Assembly: GCF_900143065.1 (NCBI RefSeq)
Contig: NZ_FRCX01000008.1
Coordinates: 124,001-188,000, forward strand
Length of the DNA: 64,000 nt
Origin: Duganella sacchari
Lineage (GTDB): Bacteria > Pseudomonadota > Gammaproteobacteria > Burkholderiales > Burkholderiaceae_D
Direction of reading: 5' to 3'
Under the pieces are notes generated by a model. The model saw only the letters and a program-made list of their open reading frames with translations. It ran no database searches and was not told where the DNA came from. A program made the translations under genes and the position numbers. Of this stretch, positions 42,303-52,000 are shown in pieces (within the stretch, counting starts at the first letter, position 1; the number at the start of each line of letters is the position of its first letter).

Positions 42303-45140
42303 ATGTTTCACATTAAATCGCTAGAACTGGTCCACTGGGATTACTGGCAACGCATCAAGAATATCCCGCTGGACGCCAAGATCATCACCATCGCGGGCCA
42401 GAACGGTTCCGGCAAGACCACCTTGCTGGACGCGCTGCGCACCCTGTTTGGTCTGGACTGCTCGATGGGCCGTACCTACAAACACTATGCGCGCCACAGC
42501 GGCCAGCAAACCGCCTGGCTGCGCGCCGTGGTGGACAACAAGCCGATGGGCCGCCAGCTGTCCAACCGCCCGTTCCGCAGCTCCGGCTTCTTCAGCGATG
42601 ACGAAGTCACGCTGTTCTGCCAGATCCAGAAAAACGGCGGCGACTGGAAACGCCAGTACCTTATGCGTCCGGGTAATGTGCAGATCGAAGACATCGGCGA
42701 GGCTGGCAACGACTGGCTGGGCGTCGAGAACTACCGCAAGCGCCTGGCCAATGCCGGCCTGTCGCCGGCGATGGCCAAAGTGCTGGCGCTGGAGCAGGGC
42801 GAAACCGACAAGCTGTGCGAATACGCGCCGCGCCAGTTGCTGGACCTGGTGTTCCAGGTGTTCGGCGACAAGGAAGTGCTGGATGCGTACGACGAAGCCA
42901 AGCGCCACCAGCGCGACACCGAAACGGAACTGAAACGCTTTGAAGCGGAGCTGGAAGCCTCCAGGACCAATCTGGAAGGTCTGCGCCTGCGCGTGGCCAA
43001 CTACCACCAGTGGGAAGACCTGAACAAGGAACGCCGCAACCTGCAGGAAGAAGTGCTGCCGTCGCTGGAGTACCACGAGGTACGCGAGAAGAACAGCAAC
43101 TTGAGCCGCCAGCTGCGCGAAGCGCGCAAGCCGCTGATGCAGGCCGACGCGCAACTGGCCGACAAGCGTTCGATGCTGGCCAGCCAGGCCAAGGCGCTGT
43201 CGGACGCGCAAAGCCATGAGACGGTGCTGGAGCAGGAACTGACCTCGCTGCAAACCCGCCTCACGCACGTCAACACCAAACTCAAGCCGCTGGAAAGCCT
43301 GCTGGAACAGAAAGCCCGCCTGGAAAAACTGGCGGCCGATTCCGGCGCCGACCTGGCGGAAGTAGCGAAGACGCTGCAGGAAAAGGAAATCGAACTGGCG
43401 CGCCAGCGCACCGCGCGCGACGCCATCTCGGCCAAGATTGCCGGCGAGCTGTCGACCATCTCCGCGCTGCAGGGCAAGACCGCGATGCCGGAACCGGAAG
43501 CGCAGCGCAGCATGCGCAAGGTGCTGAACGATGCCGGCATCGGCCATGTCATGTTGTCGGATGTGGTTGAAGTGACCGATCCGAAATGGCAGGGCGCGGT
43601 GGAAGGCGTGCTGTCGGGTTACGCATCGGTAGTGCTGCTGGATAAATCGTCCGATGCCGCTGCTGCCTACCGCCTGGCGGAAAAGGAGCGCTATCGCCAC
43701 TTCATCGTACCGGACCTGGTGCACGCACCGACCATCAAAGACAACTCGCTGATGTCGGTGGTGAACTTCTCGGCCAAAGTGCCTGCATGGCTGGTCGAAC
43801 AGCTGTCGCGCATCACCCGCGTGGACAGCGTGGATGTGGGCGCAAAGCTGGGCAGCCACGAAGAGTGGATCACGCCGGAAGCCTATCACCGTGAACGCCG
43901 TGGTGGCCGCTCGCTGTTTGTGGAAGTTTCGCGCTACCGCTTCGGTTCCGCCGGCCGCACCCAGCGGATGGAAGCGATCCAGAAATCGCTGCCGGCGCTG
44001 GAAGCGCAGGAAGACCAGCTGACGCTGCAAGTGTCCAAGCTGGCGACGGAAATCAGCTCGCTGAAAACCCGTCTGGCCGGCGTCGATGCGGCCAAGGAGC
44101 TGGCAGCGCGCTCGGAGGAATTCGCCGATGCCGCCAGCAATGCCGTGCCGCTGCGCGCGGAGCGCACCGAAGTCGGTGCACGCCTGGGCGAGCTGCAAAA
44201 CCTCATCAAGAATGCCGTGGTCACCCGCACCCGCGCCGACACCACCTGGCAGAACGCGCGCTTCGCGCTGTCGGAAGCGGAAGCCGGCATGCGTCTGAAT
44301 CACAAGCGCGCGCTGGAACAGCGTAGCGAGCACGCCAAGACGCTGCTGGCGCTGCGCAAGAGCTGGCGCCATCTGCCGCAGGCCTGGCGCCGTGTGGCAC
44401 GCCGTGCCGCGCTGGTGAAAGAGCATCAGAACGCGCACCAGGTCAATCTGCGTATCCACAGCCTGGAAACCAGCCTGGCGCGTAGCGACTGGGAGCTCGA
44501 TGCGACCGTGATCGACCAGTACCAGCGCCTGAACGACCAGCTGCACTCGCGCCAGTCGGAAACCGAAGAGCGCCGCTACCAGAACAACCGCGCCATCGAA
44601 GCGACCGGCAATGCCCGTGGCGCCTACATGGAGCGTCTGCGCTACACCATCAAGACCTACGCGGCCAACATCAAGGAGCTGGGCCAGCTGGCCGGCATCG
44701 AGGTGAGCACCGATCCGGTCCGCCTGGAAAACGACGACGTGCAGCTGGCGCAAGCGGGCCTGCACGTGCGCTTCAAGTTCGACGGCAAGGGTGTGATCGG
44801 CATGAACGACGGTGAAGCGTCGGGCGGCCAGCAGGTGATGAAATCGCTGGTGCTGCTGATTGGTCTGCTGAAGTCGGAAGAAGGTTCCGGCGGCTTTGTG
44901 TTCATCGACGAACCGTTTGCCCACCTGGATATCCGTAACATCCAGCTGGTCGGCGAGTTCCTCAAGAACACCGACGCCCAGTACCTGATGACGACGCCGC
45001 TGACCCACAACACCGACGTCTACGATCCTTCGGAACTGACGCTCATCACGAGCAAAAAGAAGAAGGACACGCAGTGGGCGCAGCCGATCTTCGTGCTGCA
45101 GCGCCGCCAGCAGCAGGAAGCGGCAGCGAAGGCGGCCTAA
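42303..45140 (+). CDS. SMC-like ATPase (MksB/JetC type)
   Basis: A 945-residue SMC-family protein. The Walker A motif GQNGSGKTT is at residues 32-40. A first coiled coil runs from about 190 to 395, a hinge-like globular domain from about 400 to 560 (DPKWQGAVEGVLSGYASVVL, RRGGRSLFVEVSRYRFGSAG), and a second coil to about 790. The C-terminal head has the ABC signature EASGGQQVMKSLVLL near 838 and Walker B FVFIDEPFAHLD near 865-876. It should bind DNA with the two preceding proteins and use ATP to form loops, as MukB, MksB and JetC do. It is shorter than MukB and close to MksB in length. Confidence 0.88.
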   Translation: MFHIKSLELVHWDYWQRIKNIPLDAKIITIAGQNGSGKTTLLDALRTLFGLDCSMGRTYKHYARHSGQQTAWLRAVVDNKPMGRQLSNRPFRSSGFFSDDEVTLFCQIQKNGGDWKRQYLMRPGNVQIEDIGEAGNDWLGVENYRKRLANAGLSPAMAKVLALEQGETDKLCEYAPRQLLDLVFQVFGDKEVLDAYDEAKRHQRDTETELKRFEAELEASRTNLEGLRLRVANYHQWEDLNKERRNLQEEVLPSLEYHEVREKNSNLSRQLREARKPLMQADAQLADKRSMLASQAKALSDAQSHETVLEQELTSLQTRLTHVNTKLKPLESLLEQKARLEKLAADSGADLAEVAKTLQEKEIELARQRTARDAISAKIAGELSTISALQGKTAMPEPEAQRSMRKVLNDAGIGHVMLSDVVEVTDPKWQGAVEGVLSGYASVVLLDKSSDAAAAYRLAEKERYRHFIVPDLVHAPTIKDNSLMSVVNFSAKVPAWLVEQLSRITRVDSVDVGAKLGSHEEWITPEAYHRERRGGRSLFVEVSRYRFGSAGRTQRMEAIQKSLPALEAQEDQLTLQVSKLATEISSLKTRLAGVDAAKELAARSEEFADAASNAVPLRAERTEVGARLGELQNLIKNAVVTRTRADTTWQNARFALSEAEAGMRLNHKRALEQRSEHAKTLLALRKSWRHLPQAWRRVARRAALVKEHQNAHQVNLRIHSLETSLARSDWELDATVIDQYQRLNDQLHSRQSETEERRYQNNRAIEATGNARGAYMERLRYTIKTYAANIKELGQLAGIEVSTDPVRLENDDVQLAQAGLHVRFKFDGKGVIGMNDGEASGGQQVMKSLVLLIGLLKSEEGSGGFVFIDEPFAHLDIRNIQLVGEFLKNTDAQYLMTTPLTHNTDVYDPSELTLITSKKKKDTQWAQPIFVLQRRQQQEAAAKAA

Positions 45141-45646
45141 CCCGCCAGCAGCTGATCCAGTTGCTGCACCAGCAGGGCCGCGGTATCGCGGCCCTTTGCT
45201 TTGGTGACGCCTTCCAGATAGGGCGCGCGCAACAGGCGCAGTTCGTCCACCGAACCCGCTTTCTCGACCTTGAGTTGCAAGGTGAAACCGCGCAGGCCCA
45301 TGGTGCTCTTGATGGTCTTGTTATAGAAGTTGTACACCGACTGGAATTGCTGCACCTGGTCGAGCGCGATCGTGGACGGTGGTGGCAGCGGCAGAGGTAA
45401 CGGCAGCGGATCAGGTTCCGGCAGCGACGCGTAGCTGGTCGCCAGTACGATGTAGTCTTGCGCCAGCAGTTCCTGCAAGGCGCTGTGGTTCAGGCCCAGT
45501 CCCGCCACATTGCGCAGCAGTTCTTCCTCGGACCGGTGGCCATCGACGAGCACCAGCAGGGTACGCAAGCGCGACGCAAGCTGGTACTTGCGGGTGGCGA
45601 TTTCTTCCCTGCCTTTGGTGGTCTTGTCGTAGATGGACGTCTTCAT
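45137..45646 (-). CDS. Conserved hypothetical protein with proline-rich hinge
   Basis: A 169-residue soluble protein that I do not recognise. It has an N-terminal domain with TKGREEIATRKYQLASRLRT and LLVLVDGHRSEEELLRNVAG, which looks winged-helix-like. A linker of alternating Pro and Leu (EPDPLPLPLPLPPPS) and a C-terminal helical domain with YNKTIKSTMGLRGFTLQLKV follow. ATG 45646 opens the conserved-looking part; an upstream in-frame start at 45706 adds 20 residues of poor coding quality. Its end overlaps the convergent SMC gene by four bases. It is not a JetD/Toprim-like nuclease, so it does not complete a Wadjet operon. Confidence 0.7.
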   Translation of the reverse strand: MKTSIYDKTTKGREEIATRKYQLASRLRTLLVLVDGHRSEEELLRNVAGLGLNHSALQELLAQDYIVLATSYASLPEPDPLPLPLPLPPPSTIALDQVQQFQSVYNFYNKTIKSTMGLRGFTLQLKVEKAGSVDELRLLRAPYLEGVTKAKGRDTAALLVQQLDQLLAG

Positions 45647-45732
45647 AGCAGTGCAATCTTGTTGCCTTGCGGATAGATTCAGCATACCACCAAATCCACC
45701 GCACACAGCAGCTTACAAGATAGCACTGTGGC

Positions 45733-46266
45733 TTATTTGATGTCGAAAATATCAACCGGGCGCGGCACCGGTTTTTGGCTGCGCCGCCACTGCACCAGCA
45801 GCCCGGCATACACGCCGTAGAAGCCGCCCAGCAGGCCAAACAGCCAGGACGAAATCGGGTTGCCGAGGAAGTCCGGGTCCAGCGGCAGGCCGTTATGCAT
45901 ATGCAGATACGCTTCGAACAAACGGTAGATCAGGCGGCTGATGAACAGCATGCAGACCAGCAGCGCGAGCTTGCGGTTCTGTGTGTAGAAGAAGCCTTCC
46001 GGCCGGTTTTCCAGGCGGCTCAGTTTCATATTGCGCTGGCCCAGCAGGCCACCCACCACGGCGCCGGCCAGCAGCGCCGCCAGCGCGGTCCAGTTACCCA
46101 GAACCTGTACCGTCACCGCCAGCAGCATCACCACCATTACCGCCAGCGTGGCGTAGTGGCGCCACAGTTCGGACCTGGTGCGGCCCAGTACGATCTTGAG
46201 ACGCGAGTAAATACGCCATACCGCCAGCGGCACGAGCAGCAGCAGTACCAGTGTGGTCATTTCCAT
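45733..46266 (-). CDS. CcdC-like/DUF1453-type membrane protein
   Basis: A 177-residue protein with four to five membrane spans: MTTLVLLLLVPLAVWRIYSR, LAVMVVMLLAVTVQVLG, LALLVCMLFISRLIYRLFEA and LFGLLGGFYGVYAGLLVQW. The motif GLLGQRNMKLSRLENRPEGF between spans resembles the DUF1453/CcdC-like group, of unknown function. It is separated by 86 bp from the previous gene and divergent from the S9 peptidase gene. Family assignment is moderate. Confidence 0.6.
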   Translation of the reverse strand: MEMTTLVLLLLVPLAVWRIYSRLKIVLGRTRSELWRHYATLAVMVVMLLAVTVQVLGNWTALAALLAGAVVGGLLGQRNMKLSRLENRPEGFFYTQNRKLALLVCMLFISRLIYRLFEAYLHMHNGLPLDPDFLGNPISSWLFGLLGGFYGVYAGLLVQWRRSQKPVPRPVDIFDIK

Positions 46267-46382
46267 AATCTGTCCAGTGCGGAATCGTCAAAACCGTGAT
46301 TGTACGGCACGGATTGACAATCAAGGCTAGCATGAGCAAACTGAACTGCAGCAGCCCCTGCTTCTGGACCGAAAGGACATCC

Positions 46383-48839
46383 ATGAACAAACCATTATCT
46401 GTGCTGCCCCTGAATTTAGGCCTGATGGCCGCCTCGCCGCAAGCCGGCGCCCAGCAGGGCGGCTACCGCCTGCCGCCCGCGGCGCTGCAAGACATCGTCG
46501 ATGCCGCGCGCGCACCGGCGCTGAGTCTGAGCCCGCAACGCAATCTCGTCGCCGTGATTCAAACCCCGCCGCTACCCGGCATCGCCGAAGTGGCGCAGCC
46601 GGAGCTGAAACTGGCCGGCTTGCGCATCAACCCGCGCACCTGTTCTTCTTCCCGCTTTTCGTTTGGTACGGACCTGGCCTTGCTGGATGTGGCCACGCGC
46701 AAGGAAAGCCGCATACGTGGCCTGCCGCGCAGCTTGCGCCTGTCGGACCTGAGCTGGTCGCCGGACCAGCGCTATCTGGCTTTTTCGCACGTGGCCTTGC
46801 AGGGCGAGCACGGCGCGGTCGAGCTGTGGGTGGTCGATATCGAAGAACGCAAGGCGCGCAAGCTGTCGCCGCAGCCTTTGTCTACCGTGCTCACGCGCGG
46901 CTTCAACTGGCTGCCGGACAGCAGCGCACTGCTGGTGCACTGGCGGCCCGCCGGGATCGGCAAGCCGCCCGCTTCGAGCGGCGTGCCGTTTGGTCCGATC
47001 GAGCAGGACAGCACTTCCGACGGCCATGTGCGCCAGCTGCGCACCTACCAGGATCTGTTGAAGAATGAAGACGACGCGCGTCTGTTCGAGTACTACATCA
47101 CGGTGCAGATGGCGCTCGTCGATGTGCACGGAAAAACGCGGCTGGTGGGCGCACCGGGACCGTTCTCGCGCACCTCGATCGCGCCGAGCGGGGAATATAT
47201 TCTGACGCAGAGCATGACCCGGCCGTATTCGTACATCGTGCCGGTATCGAGCTTTGGCGAGCGGCTGGAGGTGCGCGACATGCACGGCGAGGTTGTGCAC
47301 ACCGTCGCCAATCTGCCGCTGGAAGAAGGTCTGCCGCCGGGGAACGATGCCGTGTCCGAAGGCGTGCGCCACGTGGCCTGGCGCGCGGACGCGCCGGCCA
47401 GCCTGGCGTGGGCGGAGGCCCAGGATGGCGGCGATCCCGCGCGCGAGGTGATTGATGGCATCCGCGATCTGGTGATGCTGCATGCGGCGCCGTTCCGCGA
47501 ACCGCCGCTGGTGCTGGCGCGCCTGACCATGCGCTACGCGGGCATTGCCTGGGGCCGTGATGATGTCGCGCTGATTAACGAACGGTGGCACAAGACGCGC
47601 GACTACAAGCAGTGGATGATCGCACCAGGCCATTTGTCACGGCCGCCGGAACTGATCCACGCCGGTTCTTACGAGGACCGCTATAACAGCCCCGGCTCGC
47701 CGGTGCTGCGCGCTGACCTGAATGGCTTCCCGCGTCTGCTGATCGGCCCAGGCACCACGGTGCTGCTGGATGGCGCGGGCGCCACGCCGGAGGGCGACCG
47801 TCCCTTCATCGACCGTCTGAGCCTGACCACCAGGCAGAAAGAGCGGCTGTTCCAGAGCGCCGCGCCGTATTTTGAAAACGTCGCGGCCATCCTCAGCGAC
47901 GATGGTACGCTGCTGCTTACCACGCGCGAGTCGCCGACCGAGCGGCCCAACTACTATCTGCGCGATCTGAACAAGCCGGAAGGCGAGCAGCTCACGGCGC
48001 TGACGCACTATCCGCATCCGACGCCGCAGCTGCGTGATGTGTACAAGGAGCAGATCCGCTATCGGCGCGCGGACGGCGTGGAACTGACAGCGACGCTGAT
48101 GCTGCCACCCGGTTACGACGCCGCCCGCGATGGTCCGCTGCCGATGCTGATGTGGGCCTATCCGCAGGAATTCAAATCCGTCGGCGCGGCCAGCCAGAAC
48201 ACCGGTTCACCTTACCGCTTCAATGCGGTCAGCTACTGGGGACCGGCGGCGTTCCTGGCGATGGGCTATGCGGTGCTGGACAATCCCTCCTTCCCGATTG
48301 TGGGCACTGGCGATGATGAGCCCAATGATACCTATTTGCCGCAGCTGGTGGCATCGGCGGAGGCGGCGGTGGAGGAGGTGGTGCGGCGCGGTGTCGCCGA
48401 CCGCCACCGCATCGCGATAGGCGGCCATTCGTATGGTGCGTTCATGACCGGCAACCTGCTGGCGCATACGCGCCTGTTCCGCGCCGGGATCGCGCGCAGC
48501 GGCGCCTACAACCGCACGCTGACGCCATTTGGCTTCCAGTCCGAAGAGCGGCCGTACTGGCAGGCGCCGGCGGTGTACCAGGCCATGTCGCCGTTTAATA
48601 ACGCCGACAAGATCAAGGACGCGATGCTGCTGATCCATGGCGCGGAAGACAGCAACTCCGGCACCTTTCCCTTGCAGAGCGAGCGCATGTTCCAGGCCAT
48701 CAAGGGCCTGGGCGGCACGGCGCGGCTGGTGATGCTGCCGAATGAATCCCATGCCTACCGGGCGCGGGAATCCATCATGCACATGCTGTACGAAACCAAT
48801 GCCTGGCTGGAGAAGTACGTGCGCCACGCATCGGCGTAA
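46383..48839 (+). CDS. S9 family serine peptidase (prolyl oligopeptidase/glutamyl endopeptidase-like)
   Basis: A protein of 818 residues with a short signal peptide (MNKPLSVLPLNLGLMAASPQ, then AGAQQ), a beta-propeller N-terminal domain and a C-terminal alpha/beta hydrolase. The catalytic Ser is in AIGGHSYGAFMTGNLLAHT near residue 682, the Asp in LIHGAEDSNSGTFPLQ near 754 and the His in LPNESHAYRARES near 789. The propeller has LSPDQRYLAFSH-type repeats. It resembles S9 peptidases of the glutamyl endopeptidase group. AAGGA at 46373-46377 precedes ATG 46383, which fixes the start. It is probably periplasmic and degrades peptides. Confidence 0.88.
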   Translation: MNKPLSVLPLNLGLMAASPQAGAQQGGYRLPPAALQDIVDAARAPALSLSPQRNLVAVIQTPPLPGIAEVAQPELKLAGLRINPRTCSSSRFSFGTDLALLDVATRKESRIRGLPRSLRLSDLSWSPDQRYLAFSHVALQGEHGAVELWVVDIEERKARKLSPQPLSTVLTRGFNWLPDSSALLVHWRPAGIGKPPASSGVPFGPIEQDSTSDGHVRQLRTYQDLLKNEDDARLFEYYITVQMALVDVHGKTRLVGAPGPFSRTSIAPSGEYILTQSMTRPYSYIVPVSSFGERLEVRDMHGEVVHTVANLPLEEGLPPGNDAVSEGVRHVAWRADAPASLAWAEAQDGGDPAREVIDGIRDLVMLHAAPFREPPLVLARLTMRYAGIAWGRDDVALINERWHKTRDYKQWMIAPGHLSRPPELIHAGSYEDRYNSPGSPVLRADLNGFPRLLIGPGTTVLLDGAGATPEGDRPFIDRLSLTTRQKERLFQSAAPYFENVAAILSDDGTLLLTTRESPTERPNYYLRDLNKPEGEQLTALTHYPHPTPQLRDVYKEQIRYRRADGVELTATLMLPPGYDAARDGPLPMLMWAYPQEFKSVGAASQNTGSPYRFNAVSYWGPAAFLAMGYAVLDNPSFPIVGTGDDEPNDTYLPQLVASAEAAVEEVVRRGVADRHRIAIGGHSYGAFMTGNLLAHTRLFRAGIARSGAYNRTLTPFGFQSEERPYWQAPAVYQAMSPFNNADKIKDAMLLIHGAEDSNSGTFPLQSERMFQAIKGLGGTARLVMLPNESHAYRARESIMHMLYETNAWLEKYVRHASA

Positions 48840-48874
48840 AATGGGGCGCAGTGCAGCCTACTGGAGTGACGACC

Positions 48875-49006
48875 ATGAAATTATTTCACCGCGCCCCCGA
48901 TCCCGTGCCGGCGGACGATCCCGTACCGCCGAACGTGCCGCATCCCGTACCGCAGGATGATCCGGTCCCCGACCACAACCCCAGTCAGTCAAACGCCCAG
49001 GTGTAG
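48875..49006 (+). CDS. Proline-rich microprotein
   Basis: A 43-codon frame beginning MKLFHRAPDPVPADDPVPPN with a good Shine-Dalgarno (TGGAG, 8 bases before the ATG). The body repeats DPVP or HPVP about every 8 residues (PDPVPADDPVPP, HPVPQDDPVPDHNP). It follows the S9 peptidase gene by 35 bp on the same strand and its last 22 bases overlap the convergent tamB gene. Short Pro/Asp proteins of this form are known but uncharacterised. It is too short for certainty, but codon use and ribosome-binding site support it. Confidence 0.5.
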   Translation: MKLFHRAPDPVPADDPVPPNVPHPVPQDDPVPDHNPSQSNAQV

Positions 49007-52000
49007 AGCACGTCGAGTGCGTTGTTGGTGCCGGTCTGGAACTGCAGCGTGATGCGCGGGTTGAGTTTGTACTTCAGCTTGACCAGACTGGTCGCCGTAC
49101 TCGCACCCTGTTCAAAGCTCAGGTAAGCGCGCGCCGAAATGCGCTTGCCGACCGTGACCACCGTATTCTGCAAGCCCGTCGCCGCGCCTGCGGACGAGGT
49201 GCCCGCCGCCTGGCCTACGCCCAGTTCATCCACGCCCAGCGCATTGGCCAGCTTGCCCTGGCCGCCGCCGAACAGGGCGCCGGCTGCAGTGCTGAGCAAG
49301 GCCATATCGTTGCCCTGCGTGTTGTCGATGCCATGGCCCAGCACCAGCCACGCCAGCTTGTCGCTGTCCGACACGGTGGGCGTCGATACCAGCTTGGCTT
49401 GCGGCGCCAGCGCGGTGCCGCGGACTTCCACACCGGCTTCCACATTGGTCTCGCTGAGAGCTTCGCCTTCCGGGCGGCGGCGCACGGCCAGGATGTTGAG
49501 GCCGGGATTATCGTAGGCGCCGGTGAAGTTGATGACGCCACGGTCGATTGCGAGCTTCTGGCCATATGCCGCATATGTGCCGCTGACCACGCGGATGCTG
49601 CCGTTGACGCGCGGCGGACGGCGGTCGGCGACGCGGATGCGCAGCGTGCCGGCCAGCTGGGCATCCAGGCCCTTGCCTTTGAGCGCGAAGTCATTACCGA
49701 GATCGGCCTCGACATCGATATTCAGCGGCATGCCCTGCGGCGCTTTGGTGGCAGGTTTGGTTTTGCCGACGATGACCACGTCGTCGCTCAGCGTTGGCGT
49801 ATCTGCACCCGCCAGTTCGATGTTGGCGCGGTCGGCGCGGAATTTGCCATCGAGCTGGAAGTGCCTGGCGTCGCGCGTCAGCGTGCTTTGGCCGCTCAGC
49901 ACCAGGATGCGGTCCGGGCGCGACAGCACTTCCAGTTTGTCGGCGCTGAGCTTGAGCTGCATGGTGGCCTCGTTGCCGGCGTAGCGTATCCAGCCATCCG
50001 CCTGAGCGCTGCCTTGCGTCCCGTCGAAGGTCAGTTTTTGCAGTTGCAGCTGGTCGCCGGTGACGCGCGCCTGTAACTGGCCGTTACGCAGCTTGATGCC
50101 CTGGTCCAGCCAGTTGACGCTGAGTTTGTCGCCGCTGATGTCGCCGTTCAGCTGTGGTGCGGCGATGGTGCCGCTGCCGCTGATGGCGGCTTTCAGCGTG
50201 CCGTCGATTTCCAGGCCGGGTTGGCCGGCCAGTGGTGCGAGCCAGGCGAGCGAGCCCATATTGGCGCTGCCGCTGACGGTGAAGGTGCTGTCATCGGCGA
50301 GGCGGCCGTCGCGTAGCAGGGCGCTGCCATCGAGCTTGGCCTGGCCGGCGCGGCTGCCATCGACGTTGAGCTGGACGCGCAGCGTGCCGTCGGCGACATC
50401 GGCGCGTGCATCCAGGGTGCGCAGGCCGAGAGCTTGCGGCAGGTCGGCGCCGGTGATGGTGAGGTCGCCCTGTTCGCGGAAGACGTGGACGCCGCCCGCC
50501 AACGCGCGCGTGGTGGCCTGCAGGTTTAGGTTCCAGTCAGCGCCGATGGTCATGGAGCTGCGCACGTTGTCGCGCCAGGCGTCGGAAAGCTGGGCGAGGT
50601 AGTTGACCGGCACACCGGCCGCCTGGCCTTTGCTGCGCCAGGCGGTGCCGGTCTTTTCAAGGTAGTCGATACGCACCGAACCCGCTGGCAGGTTGATGGC
50701 GGTGCTGCCCAGCACAAGCTGCTCAGGCTTGAGCAGGCCGGCCACGCCGGTGTCTTCCGGTGCGACCAGTTTCAGCGGCGCTGGCGCGGCCAGCGTGAGG
50801 GCGAAGCGGCCGCGGTTTTGCAGCGTGTCGATGGCGCCGGTCCAGGTGTCGTTGGCCCAGCTGCCTTTTACGCGCAAGGCGGCATCGAAGTCCGGATTGC
50901 TGGCGCTCAGCTGGATGATGTGGGCCGAGCGCGTGCCGCTGGTCTGCAAGCGGGCCTTGTCGAGCGAGATCGCTGGCGAGACGTAGCGCGTGATCTCGAT
51001 GTCGCTGACCAGCGGTACGTCAGCCGCAATCTCCGCTGCCGCCGCGTTATTGCGTGTTGCGGTCCGGCGCGCTGTGCTGGTGCTGGCGCTGACGTTGCCG
51101 CCGCTGGCCATCGCGATCGTATTGCCCAGCGTGGCGCTGCCGCGAATCGTGCCGATCTCCTGCTGGCCTGGCGTACGCAGATTGCTGCCGTTGAGTGTCA
51201 AGGCCAGCGCCGGACGCGCACTGGTGCCGGACAGCGTGCCGTTGGCGCGCAGCGTGCCGCCAAACTGCGGACCCAGCGCGCCCAGTTGCGGTGCGTCGAG
51301 CTTCCATTCCAGCTTATCCAGCGCGCTGCCAAAGCTGCCCTTGGCTTGCAGGCTGTTGCTGGCCAGGTGAAGGTCGACGTCCGCATTGCTGACACTGCCC
51401 TTGGCAGCGGTCAGCCTGGCGTAGCCGGACAAGGGCGCATTGGCAAATGTCGACGGCTGCAGCATCAGGTTGACGCCGGCCTGCCAGTCGCTGGCCAGTC
51501 GTGCGTCGCCAGTGAACGTGGCATTGATCGCGCCTGCCTGCGCCGCGCCGAAGCTGGCGGGGTTCAGGCGTTGGATGCTGCCCGCCACTTTCAGCTGCGG
51601 CGTGCCCTTGACCACGGCGACATCGCCGGCCGCGTGGATCACGCTGTCCGCAGCGCGCTTGGCCGAGGCGAAAGCCAGGCCTTTGGCGTCCGCCTCAAAA
51701 CTGCTGCGCGGCGCGTCCATGCTGCCCGTGACCATGCCGCTGGCCGTGATGGCGCCCAGCAGGTCGCTGCTCACCGCCGACAACTGGCGGGCATCGACCT
51801 TCCAGCGCAGTTGCTCGCCGGGGGCGCCGAAATTGCCGCTGACATCGGCCGTATTCTGCGCCAGCGACAAATGGGCATCGACGCCGCTGATATGCCTGGC
51901 GTCGGCATTCAGCTTGCCATTGCCTGTCAGCGCCTGGCCCATCAACTTGCTGGCCTTGATCTGGAAGTCCGCCGCCACTTGCCATGCCGGCGTCAACACA

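Noticed and set aside
42321..45008. Minus-strand frame of 895 codons
   Set aside because: Antisense to the SMC-like gene, which has clear ATPase motifs; the antisense product has no motif.
45137..45646. Possible JetD nuclease completing a Wadjet operon
   Set aside because: Convergent orientation, only 169 residues, no Toprim-like acidic motif; it is an unrelated conserved protein.
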